This document shows, one piece after another, positions 52,500-60,347 of a DNA stretch of 64,000 bases. The stretch covers positions 2,995,001 to 3,059,000 of the forward strand of contig NZ_CP084622.1 of the NCBI RefSeq assembly GCF_020422885.1, in the 5' to 3' direction. The notes beneath the pieces are model-generated. The model was not told where the DNA came from. It made no database searches and saw only the letters and a list, made by a program, of their open reading frames with translations. A program made the position numbers and the translations under genes. The DNA comes from Mesobacillus sp. S13 (GTDB taxonomy: Bacteria > Bacillota > Bacilli > Bacillales > Cytobacillaceae). Position 1 is the first letter of the stretch. Each line of letters begins with the position of its first letter.

Positions 52500-55043
52500 A
52501 TGGCACAGAAACCTCAAACTAGGGAGGAGCGACGTAGACAGCAGGCAGCCAAGAATAAGAAAACAAAAGGCAAAAAAGCAAAAAAGGGAATGTTCAAGAA
52601 AATCTTCCTTACGCTGATTGCCCTTGGCATCATTGGCATGCTGACTGGTATCGCTACCTTTGCATTCATGATACAGGATACGCCAAAACTTGATGAAAGC
52701 TTGCTTAAAGACCCTATATCCTCCAAAATCTATGATAAAGACAAAGAGCTTGTAACAGAAGTCGGGTCGCAGAACAGGGACTATGTTGCCTATGAAGATA
52801 TACCAAAGCTAGTGGAAAACGCCTTTTTAGCGACAGAGGATGTCAGATTCTATAAACATAATGGTATCGACGTCATCCGTCTTGGAGGAGCAGTTCTTGC
52901 GAACATTACTGATGGATTTGGATCCGAAGGTGCTTCCACTATCACACAGCAGGTTGTCAAAAACTACTTCCTTGGCTTTGAAAAAACGATTTCAAGGAAA
53001 GCACAGGAAGCATGGCTTGCCTACCAGCTCGAACAAAAATATACAAAACAACAAATTTTTGAAATGTATGTTAATAAGATTTATATGTCAGAGAATATGC
53101 ACGGTGTCCTGACAGCATCAAAAACTTACTTCGGCAAAGATCTAAGTGAGCTTGAGCTTCATGAAGCTGCCCTGCTTGCAGGTATGCCGCAAAGTCCTAA
53201 TAATTACAACCCATTTACGAACCCTGAAAATGCAGAAAAGCGCAGGAACACGGTATTATATCTGATGCACCAGCATGGTTTCATTTCAAAGGAAGAAAAA
53301 GAAAAAGCACAGAAAATCCCTGTTGAATCCAGCTTGGTAAAGGAAGAGAACAGGAAAAACAAAGATGAAGAACCGTTTGATGCCTTCGTGGATATGGTCA
53401 TTGAGGAAGTAACCGAAAAAACCGATTTTGATATTTTTTCCGATGGCCTTGAAATATATACAACGCTAGACCAAAACGCACAAAAGCATGTAGAGAATAT
53501 CCTGAATACAGATGCTGCTGTACAATTTCCTAATAATGAAATGCAGGCAGGCATTACCCTTCTGGATACGAAGACAGGAGAAATACGCGCGATAGGCGGC
53601 GGTCGAAAACAGCAGGTCAAACGTGGACTGAATTATGCGATTGATGTAACAAGGCAGCCAGGATCGACCATCAAGCCAATTCTTGATTATGGACCGGCGA
53701 TTGAGCATTTGCGCTGGGGTACCTATCATATGCTTGAAGATAAGCCTATGACCTATTCAAACGGTGAACCAATCGGCAACTGGAACGACAAGTATAACGG
53801 AGTCATGACCATGAGAATGGCTCTGGCAAAATCGATCAACATCCCTGCCCTGCAGGCCTTCCAGGCTGTAGGTCTTGAAAAAGCAAGGGAATTCGGGACC
53901 AACCTTGGTTTGACACTAGATGATCCTTTTTATGAATCAGCTTCAATCGGTGCTAAGGAAATTGCCCCGATCGAAATGGCTGGTGCCTATGCAGCATTCG
54001 GTAACAACGGATTCTTTACAGAGCCATATTCAGTCAAAAAGGTTGTACTCCGTGACAAGACAGAAATTGACCTTACACCTGAAACTGAAGTGGTCATGAA
54101 GGATTACACAGCCTTCATGATTTCCGATATGCTGAAGACGGCTATCAAACAAGGAACTGGGGCAACATACGCAAACATATCCAACCTTCATGTAGCCGGA
54201 AAAACTGGAACAACGAATTACACACAAGATGAAATAAATAAATGGGGAATCAAGAACGGCGGTGTTCCCGACTCCTGGTTTGTTGGCTATACAACAAGAT
54301 ATACAGCCTCTGTCTGGACTGGTTATAGTGACAGAAAGACCGCACTTTATGGGAATGAACAAAAAATTTCCCAGACTCTTTTCAAGAATCTAATGACCTA
54401 TGTATCAAAAGATGTAGATACACCTGATTTTACGGTACCTAAGAGTGTTGAAAGAGTTAAAGTCGAAAAAGGAACTATGCCTGCGAAGCTTGCCAGTGAA
54501 TTCACTCCTAAGGAGGAAATCCTTTATGAGTGGGCTGTGAAAGGAAATGTTCCTAAGGAAACTTCCAAGAAGTTTGAAAAACTCGAAACTCCGTCCAAGC
54601 TTGAAGCAAAATATGATGAAACGAAAAATGAAATCATCCTGACATGGGATATCGAACAGGAAAATAAAGATGGAATCCAGTTCGAAGTAACAGCTTCACT
54701 TGATGAGGGTCCTGAACAGCCATTGACCACTACAGCAGAAAACAGTCTGAAAATCGCCAATGTCGTCCCTGGCGGTATATACTCATTCAAGGTTACAGCT
54801 ATTCGTGGTGAACAGAAATCCGACCCGGCAACACTTAAAGTCGAAGTTCCTGAACCATTACTGCCAGATTTAGAGGGCGACGAGAATGAAGATGAAGAAG
54901 GCGAGAACCCTGAAGGTAATGGAGAAGGCAATGGTGATGGACAAGGAAATGGTAATGGTACTGGAACCGGCAATGGAAACGGCAACGGCAACAATAATGG
55001 GAACACTAGCGGCAATGCTAATGATGATGGGGATGACGATTAA
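52500..55043 (+). CDS. ponA: Penicillin-binding protein 1A/1B
   Basis: This bifunctional peptidoglycan synthase has 847 residues. A basic cytoplasmic tail precedes one membrane helix (35-58). The glycosyltransferase domain has Glu113 (ATEDVRFYKH) and EGASTITQQ. The transpeptidase has Ser389-TIK, SIN (445-447) and KTGT (568-571). A fibronectin type III-like domain (about 680-775) is followed by an acidic tail and a Gly/Asn-rich low-complexity end. A TTG at 52476 is in frame, but ATG 52500 gives the usual start. Confidence 0.95.
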   Translation: MAQKPQTREERRRQQAAKNKKTKGKKAKKGMFKKIFLTLIALGIIGMLTGIATFAFMIQDTPKLDESLLKDPISSKIYDKDKELVTEVGSQNRDYVAYEDIPKLVENAFLATEDVRFYKHNGIDVIRLGGAVLANITDGFGSEGASTITQQVVKNYFLGFEKTISRKAQEAWLAYQLEQKYTKQQIFEMYVNKIYMSENMHGVLTASKTYFGKDLSELELHEAALLAGMPQSPNNYNPFTNPENAEKRRNTVLYLMHQHGFISKEEKEKAQKIPVESSLVKEENRKNKDEEPFDAFVDMVIEEVTEKTDFDIFSDGLEIYTTLDQNAQKHVENILNTDAAVQFPNNEMQAGITLLDTKTGEIRAIGGGRKQQVKRGLNYAIDVTRQPGSTIKPILDYGPAIEHLRWGTYHMLEDKPMTYSNGEPIGNWNDKYNGVMTMRMALAKSINIPALQAFQAVGLEKAREFGTNLGLTLDDPFYESASIGAKEIAPIEMAGAYAAFGNNGFFTEPYSVKKVVLRDKTEIDLTPETEVVMKDYTAFMISDMLKTAIKQGTGATYANISNLHVAGKTGTTNYTQDEINKWGIKNGGVPDSWFVGYTTRYTASVWTGYSDRKTALYGNEQKISQTLFKNLMTYVSKDVDTPDFTVPKSVERVKVEKGTMPAKLASEFTPKEEILYEWAVKGNVPKETSKKFEKLETPSKLEAKYDETKNEIILTWDIEQENKDGIQFEVTASLDEGPEQPLTTTAENSLKIANVVPGGIYSFKVTAIRGEQKSDPATLKVEVPEPLLPDLEGDENEDEEGENPEGNGEGNGDGQGNGNGTGTGNGNGNGNNNGNTSGNANDDGDDD

Positions 55044-55065
55044 TATCCCCCTTCCCGAACTAAAT

Positions 55066-55118
55066 AGACAAAAAAAGCAAACGTCCAGAGACTCACTCAG
55101 GACGTTTGCTTTTTGTTT
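55066..55118. terminator. ponA terminator overlapping the ypoC coding end
   Basis: AAAGCAAACGTCC pairs with GGACGTTTGCTTT, followed by TTTGTTTT. The right arm lies inside the last codons of ypoC on the other strand. Confidence 0.85.
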
Positions 55119-55470
55119 TATTTAATACTGCTTGCTTAGCAAATTGCTTTTCCTGTTCAGCGAACAATTCAGCAAGCTGCTTATATGAATGAAAAAGTTT
55201 TGGTCTTGATAGAATGAAATCAAGCCTTTCCTCCACATTCACCGGCTTGATTTTACAGTCTTTAATCGAACATGTTTCTTGAGAAAGGCTGATAGATAGA
55301 AAAAGGAATTGTTCAAATAATGAAATCGCCCTTCTCATCAAGGGTTCTGCCATTTTGCTATCCCTGTTTTTAAAATGAGAGTCTAACTGCTCCTTGCACT
55401 GATTCCATTCGTTGAGTAGTTCCCCCACAGCTATTTCATGATCAACAGATAAGGTATTTAATTCTTCCAT
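55093..55470 (-). CDS. ypoC: YpoC-like protein
   Basis: This 125-residue helical, soluble protein has no recognised motif. The frame is open to 55536, but ATG 55470 overlaps the nth stop by one base (TAATG), the usual arrangement for translational coupling. It ends inside the ponA terminator. Position and length match ypoC. Function unknown. Confidence 0.85.
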   Translation of the reverse strand: MEELNTLSVDHEIAVGELLNEWNQCKEQLDSHFKNRDSKMAEPLMRRAISLFEQFLFLSISLSQETCSIKDCKIKPVNVEERLDFILSRPKLFHSYKQLAELFAEQEKQFAKQAVLNKTKSKRPE

Positions 55471-56120
55471 TACGCTTTTGCCCTCATCCTCTTCTTGCCC
55501 TCTCTGCATACCTCCAGTAAAGGACAAGTTTCGCACTTAGGGTTTTGCGCTTTACAATGATATCTGCCGAAGAAGATCATCCTGTGATGCGTGATGGACC
55601 ATTCTTCCTCAGGAATCTTTTTCATCAGTGTCTTCTCTACTTCAAGAACCGAATCCTTCCATCGGCAAAATGCCAGGCGCTTGCTGACTCGCTCTACGTG
55701 CGTATCCACAGCAATGGCAGGGATGCCGAAAGCGACCGATACCACTACATTTGCAGTTTTACGGCCAACGCCAGGTAGCTTTGTCAATTCATCCCTGTCA
55801 CGAGGGACTTCTCCTCCATACTCCTCTATGATCATCCTGGATAGTTTCTGGATGTTTTTCGCTTTATTACGATACAGTCCGATCGACCGAATGTCCTGCT
55901 GAAGCTCTTCCAGCGACACACTCAAAAAATCTTCCGGGGTTTTGTATTTTTGAAACAAATCCTTTGTCACTTTGTTTACAAGTGCATCCGTGCACTGGGC
56001 AGACAAGGCGACAGCAATTACAAGTTCAAAAGGATTCGAGTGGACCAGCTCACAATGTGCCTGAGGGAACATTCTGCCCATTTCATCAAGGCAAAACCTG
56101 ATTTGTTGTTTATTTAACAA
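55470..56120 (-). CDS. nth: Endonuclease III
   Basis: This DNA glycosylase/AP lyase removes oxidised pyrimidines. It has 216 residues. The helix-hairpin-helix LPGVGRKTA carries catalytic Lys121, and Asp139 lies in AVDTHVERV. The [4Fe-4S] ligands are Cys189, Cys196, Cys199 and Cys205 (C-x6-C-x2-C-x5-C). The frame begins at GTG 56132; TTG 56120 matches the B. subtilis start (MLN..QI.FCLD). Confidence 0.95.
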   Translation of the reverse strand: MLNKQQIRFCLDEMGRMFPQAHCELVHSNPFELVIAVALSAQCTDALVNKVTKDLFQKYKTPEDFLSVSLEELQQDIRSIGLYRNKAKNIQKLSRMIIEEYGGEVPRDRDELTKLPGVGRKTANVVVSVAFGIPAIAVDTHVERVSKRLAFCRWKDSVLEVEKTLMKKIPEEEWSITHHRMIFFGRYHCKAQNPKCETCPLLEVCREGKKRMRAKA

Positions 56121-56230
56121 CTCTCTCACCACTTTTCTATAATTGATCTAAAGCTCAGTTATCCAAATTAAAAGGTTGTTTTAACATTGAAGTTGCTTTT
56201 CGTGATTGTTCCAGTACGAAAAGAGCCATT

Positions 56231-56261
56231 AAAAAAGAGAGAATGGATGAATTCTCTCGTT
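56231..56261 (-). terminator. Hairpin after dnaD
   Basis: GAGAGAAT pairs with ATTCTCTC, followed on the minus strand by TTTTTT. It separates dnaD from nth. Confidence 0.75.
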
Positions 56262-56265
56262 ACAA

Positions 56266-56973
56266 TTACTGTTCAAGCCAGTTATAAAATGGAACAGGAT
56301 TCGCAGACACTTTGGTTTCTTCCTTCCCTGTCTTCTGGGTACTCTGTTGCTGCCTGAATTTTCTTCCATAACTTTTGGCTTGTTCGATTGTCTTGATTCC
56401 ATTCTTCTTCCATTCAAAAAGAATCCGGTCTATGTACCGAAAATTCAATTTTCCAGAGATAACAGCTTCCCTTAAGGCAGCTTTAATGATGATTGGATCA
56501 TGGTGGTCATCGTCCATCCACATTGCCAGTGACTCACATTCAAATGGTGATAACGGCCGGCCGAATTCCCTTTCAAACGTTGTATATAAATCTGTTTCTT
56601 CCTTCTGATTGAGAATCTCTTTTTCCTGTTTCCGCTTGAGCATAAACTGATCAAATAGCTTTTCCCATAGCGGTTCCAGCGAATATTTTTCATATCTGAT
56701 TCCGTCCGTCGAATTCCCGTCACTTATCGATATGAACCCTCTTTGAATCAGTGCTCGGAGCAAATCTGTACATTCGAAAGCCGATATCGTCATGCGGGCT
56801 GCAAGTTCCGTAGGCGTAGGAAATTCATTTCCTTTTTCAGAAAAATAGAATACATGAAGTAATAGAGCTAATTCTTGTTCGTTTAATCTCATTTCTTTAT
56901 ATTGCGTAAGCAATACAGCAGGAATTGTCACATTCCCCTCTTTCAGCCAATCTAACATATCTGCTTTTTTCAT
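56266..56973 (-). CDS. dnaD: Replication initiation protein DnaD
   Basis: This primosome protein of Firmicutes loads the replicative helicase. It has 235 residues. An N-terminal winged helix (about 1-105) is followed by a C-terminal DnaD domain with the YxxxIxxxW-type motif FRYIDRILFEWKKNGI near 182-197. GTG 56982 lies in AGAGGTG; ATG 56973 is the start. asnS is absent upstream, unlike in B. subtilis. Confidence 0.95.
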   Translation of the reverse strand: MKKADMLDWLKEGNVTIPAVLLTQYKEMRLNEQELALLLHVFYFSEKGNEFPTPTELAARMTISAFECTDLLRALIQRGFISISDGNSTDGIRYEKYSLEPLWEKLFDQFMLKRKQEKEILNQKEETDLYTTFEREFGRPLSPFECESLAMWMDDDHHDPIIIKAALREAVISGKLNFRYIDRILFEWKKNGIKTIEQAKSYGRKFRQQQSTQKTGKEETKVSANPVPFYNWLEQ

Positions 56974-57099
56974 TCCGGACACCTCTTTTCATAGTATAGC
57001 ATGAACAAGCCCGGCTGGTAATAAAATAGAAAAAGATTAAAAAGGGAAATTAGTCGAAAAATAGCGAATAGGTATTGTTTTTATATTATAAAAAATACC

Positions 57100-57133
57100 C
57101 TAAAAAACAACTGGCCCGCAAGATCACGGGCCA
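57100..57133 (-). terminator. aspB transcript terminator
   Basis: GGCCCG pairs with CGGGCC, followed on the minus strand by TTGTTTTTTA. In B. subtilis asnS would follow aspB here. Confidence 0.75.
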
Positions 57134-57202
57134 TACGTTTTATGGATCTAGACGGTTTAGCAACCGCACCAATACTAAGCCCGCTAACCCACACTACCTG
57201 AT

Positions 57203-58390
57203 TTAAGCTCGGCTTTCAATGAATCGATGAATTCTGCTGACAGCTTCCTCCAACTGATCAAGGGATGTTGCATATGAAAGTCGCATATAGTCTGGTGCTC
57301 CAAAACCAGAGCCAGGAACGACTGCAACATTCGCTTCAGTCAGTAAGACTTCCGCAAACTCATCTACATCCTTGCAGCCTGACATAATGGCTGCTTCTTT
57401 GGCATTCGGGAACAGGTAAAACGCTCCCTGAGGCTTGATACAGCTGATTCCTGGAATGTTATTCAGTTTTCCATGGATGATTTCTAGTCTTTCTTCAAAC
57501 GCGGAACGCATCACTTCCACAGCTTCCTGTTCTCCAGCATAGGCAGCAATTGTCGCATATTGTGATGGAGTCGTCGGATTTGATGTGCTATGGCTGGCCA
57601 GGTCGGTCATTGCATTGATGATCCTGCTATCACCGGCAGCATAGCCAATTCTCCAACCGGTCATTGAATGGGACTTGGAAACACCATTAATGATGAGCGT
57701 CTGCTTTTTTAGCTCTGCTGAAAGCTGGGCAATCGAAATATGCTCAGCCTCTCCATAAATCAATTTTTCATAAATTTCATCCGAAATGATCAGAATGCCT
57801 TTTTCCAGACAGACTTCTCCAAGAGCTTGCAATTCCTCTTGTGAATATACCATCCCAGTTGGGTTGCTTGGCGAATTGATGATGACTGCCTTTGTCTTGT
57901 CCGTGACCTTCTGCTTCAATTGATCCGGAGTGATCTTGAAATTGTTTTGCTCCAGTCCCTCAACGTAAACCGGATTTCCACCCGCAAGCTTTACCTGCTC
58001 TGGATAGCTGACCCAGTAAGGAATCGGGATGATGACCTCATCTCCCTCGTCGAGCAGCACCTGAAAAAGGGTGTATAAACCATGTTTAGCACCACTTGTC
58101 ACAATAATCTCATTCAACTGATACTCAAGTCCCTGGTCCGCCTTTAATTTTGCTGCTATTTCCTTTTTTAATTCTGGCAGCCCGCCGGATGGAGTGTACT
58201 TTGTGAAACCCTCATTCATTGATTGGACAGCCGCTTCGATAATATGCTCCGGCGTATTGAAGTCTGGCTCCCCTGCTCCAAGTCCAATCACATCTTTTCC
58301 TTGCGCTTTCAATTCTTTGGCTTTGGCGGTAATGGCCAAAGTCGATGAAGGAGTGAGTGCACCCACTCTGCTGGCTAATTGGATCTCCAT
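57203..58390 (-). CDS. aspB: Aspartate aminotransferase
   Basis: This class I PLP aminotransferase (395 residues) interconverts aspartate and oxaloacetate with glutamate. The PLP lysine is Lys239 (GVSKSHSMTGWRIGY), with NSPSNPTGMVYS near 172 and the C-terminal Arg in DYMRLSYATS. ATG 58390. It follows ypmB and ypmA, the conserved order. Confidence 0.95.
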   Translation of the reverse strand: MEIQLASRVGALTPSSTLAITAKAKELKAQGKDVIGLGAGEPDFNTPEHIIEAAVQSMNEGFTKYTPSGGLPELKKEIAAKLKADQGLEYQLNEIIVTSGAKHGLYTLFQVLLDEGDEVIIPIPYWVSYPEQVKLAGGNPVYVEGLEQNNFKITPDQLKQKVTDKTKAVIINSPSNPTGMVYSQEELQALGEVCLEKGILIISDEIYEKLIYGEAEHISIAQLSAELKKQTLIINGVSKSHSMTGWRIGYAAGDSRIINAMTDLASHSTSNPTTPSQYATIAAYAGEQEAVEVMRSAFEERLEIIHGKLNNIPGISCIKPQGAFYLFPNAKEAAIMSGCKDVDEFAEVLLTEANVAVVPGSGFGAPDYMRLSYATSLDQLEEAVSRIHRFIESRA

Positions 58391-58454
58391 CCCTTTACCT
58401 CCTATGTTTTTTACATGTATGACATTTTTTCAACCTGTAAATGCTCCAAAATGC

Positions 58455-58940
58455 TTACAAATTATCGATAGCTCTGAGTTTTTCACCCGTATCAAAATCG
58501 ATATAATAATAATTGATTGTGTCGCTGTTGTTCCGGTAAAAAATTTCCCATGCCGGCCTGTCCGTCTTTTGGATCCTGGCCATGCCGAGCCTTACTTCAA
58601 TGATTTCATTCGGATTTTTTTCCTGATATAGTTTATTTAAAGCCTCTTTTTTCGTGATACCATTTTTAGCATTTCTCGTAATAATTTCTCTGTTTTTTTC
58701 ATTGATCCAAACATAAACAGGTTCCTGTTTGGCATTTTTCCCCGTCATCACATAATAAGTTTCTTCTCCACTGTACAAACTGAAGTTAGTGAAATCGGTA
58801 AGGTTTGTTTCTTTCGACGCAATTTTAACAGCCTCTTCCTCTGCTGCCTTGACTGGCTCAACCGCGTTCAAGTATACATTGATCAGGATTCCCGTTATTG
58901 TAAAAACAATGAGAATACTGATAAATATCCATTTCTTCAC
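58455..58940 (-). CDS. ypmB: YpmB-like membrane-anchored protein (DUF5590)
   Basis: This 161-residue protein has an N-terminal membrane anchor (KKWIFISILIVFTITGILI) and an extracytoplasmic PepSY-like domain (two halves, YYVMTGKNAKQEPVYVWI and WEIFYRNNSDTINYYYIDF). GTG 58940 follows GAAGGG; the earlier ATG at 58967 lacks a good site. Function unknown. Confidence 0.87.
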   Translation of the reverse strand: MKKWIFISILIVFTITGILINVYLNAVEPVKAAEEEAVKIASKETNLTDFTNFSLYSGEETYYVMTGKNAKQEPVYVWINEKNREIITRNAKNGITKKEALNKLYQEKNPNEIIEVRLGMARIQKTDRPAWEIFYRNNSDTINYYYIDFDTGEKLRAIDNL

Positions 58941-59008
58941 ATGAATCCCTTCTTTATGTATGCTCAATTCTGCTTAAAACAGCAGTTCATATCAATATGA
59001 TTTTTTTA

Positions 59009-59179
59009 TCAGGTACGATAAATGGTAAAGACTGCTTTTTCTTTATCATCCTGATCCAGTGCAAGACCGAACATAAGGTCATCGCGCTTCAATGTCCTGT
59101 TTAAGGCATCTACAATTTTATATAAATCAGGACTATTTTGGACCTTCACTGTCGAAACGATTTCGATTTTACTTTCCAT
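59009..59179 (-). CDS. ypmA: YpmA-like protein
   Basis: This 56-residue protein (MESKIEIVSTVKVQNSPDLY...) with a beta-alpha-beta pattern is the usual length for YpmA. ATG 59179 follows AGGAGAGG. It is the first gene of the ypmA-ypmB-aspB run. Function unknown. Confidence 0.87.
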   Translation of the reverse strand: MESKIEIVSTVKVQNSPDLYKIVDALNRTLKRDDLMFGLALDQDDKEKAVFTIYRT

Positions 59180-59337
59180 GTCTGGCCCTCTCCTCTCACA
59201 CAATTTTTGTCATCTATATATAAACGTTAAGCTGGCAACAATACAATTAACACCACTCATTATATCAGGAGATGGTCCTCACTGGTAAGAGTATCGCTGA
59301 CACACAAAAAATATTTTTCTGTTCCACACACACCAAA

Positions 59338-59372
59338 ATGGCTGCGCAATATATGCGCAGTTTTTTTGCTGT
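59338..59372. terminator. Terminator-like hairpin
   Basis: CTGCGCA pairs with TGCGCAG, with TTTTTTT on the plus side and a weaker run on the minus side. It lies between the MBL-like gene stop and ypmA. Confidence 0.6.
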
Positions 59373-59411
59373 TGATGCTTTTAGAATCCATGGATGCGTC
59401 TTCAAATTCCA

Positions 59412-60248
59412 CTATTCTTCACTTGCAATTGTTATGACATCATAGGTTGAATCAGTAAGTTTAATTGTAACAGTCCCATGCTGTTTTGTGAAATAAACAT
59501 CAATCCATGCTTCATGGAGCATCTCCACTAAATCAGGATCAGGTTTAATTGAGTTTGATTTGAATATGATCGCAAGTTGTGGATCAAGATGCTCGATCAA
59601 TAAATCCGAAAAAGACCCTTTCGCAGCGAATAATGGCAATTTGACAATATTGACATTCCTTAATGGTTCCTTTAGAAAAGCTTGTTCGGATTTATGACTT
59701 GCAGAACTAACATAAAAAATCTGATGATGAAAGAATTGAAAAGAAATATCTGTCCCTTCATTTACATCATCGCCATCGTAAATGACTTCTGCGGTCAATC
59801 CTGGCATAAGTTTTAACAAATCCCCCTGCTTCCAGCTTTGAACCTTCACTTCAGTCGAAATTGATGTTTCTGTCAGCACTTGACTACCAGCTTTACCTGA
59901 AAAGATCCGGCGTACGTTATATTTCTGGATTAATGGATCAAGATTTTCTTGTCCTCTATTTGTAGTTAAAATTATCGTCGATAATTCCTTCACATGAAAA
60001 AGAGCCAGCAAGCGATCAATCTCTTTTATTGTACCCTTTCCTCCAGTATTGACCAGTACATTCTCGCCATTAGCATGCTGAATTAACGCAGCCTCCCCAT
60101 CGCTGATCGCTAAAAATGTAAAAGCCAATTCGTTTCTTTTCAGATTGACATCCACTCCTTCTACCTCAACTGGTGCAGATGGGGACTCGTAAGGGAAATA
60201 GTACCAATTCATAAAAGCCAGGATAGCTATTAACAACTTCATGTACAC
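59412..60248 (-). CDS. Degenerate metallo-beta-lactamase-fold protein (ComEC C-domain-like)
   Basis: This 278-residue protein has an N-terminal hydrophobic segment (about 3-18), so it is secreted or membrane-bound. It follows the ComEC/Rec2 MBL pattern: ISDGEAALIQHANGENVLVNTGG near 48-70, then a strand STIILTT where the HxHxDH ligands should follow, but the text is NRGQENLDPL. The later HHQIFYVSSASHKSE block is also altered. It is therefore probably not a metal hydrolase. It lies between dinG and ypmA, where I recall no gene in B. subtilis. Confidence 0.75.
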   Translation of the reverse strand: MYMKLLIAILAFMNWYYFPYESPSAPVEVEGVDVNLKRNELAFTFLAISDGEAALIQHANGENVLVNTGGKGTIKEIDRLLALFHVKELSTIILTTNRGQENLDPLIQKYNVRRIFSGKAGSQVLTETSISTEVKVQSWKQGDLLKLMPGLTAEVIYDGDDVNEGTDISFQFFHHQIFYVSSASHKSEQAFLKEPLRNVNIVKLPLFAAKGSFSDLLIEHLDPQLAIIFKSNSIKPDPDLVEMLHEAWIDVYFTKQHGTVTIKLTDSTYDVITIASEE

Positions 60249-60347
60249 TCCTCCAATTACTTCTAGCTTTAGAGTGTGTCATTTAGCCGAAAATATAAAA
60301 GGCTTTTATAAAAAGTAAGCATTCAATACTGATATTTTTCAGGAAGA

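Noticed and set aside
54524..55015. Long minus-strand frame antisense to the PonA tail
   Set aside because: It is the shadow of a low-complexity Gly/Asn-rich sequence, giving Pro/Leu runs without any start signal.
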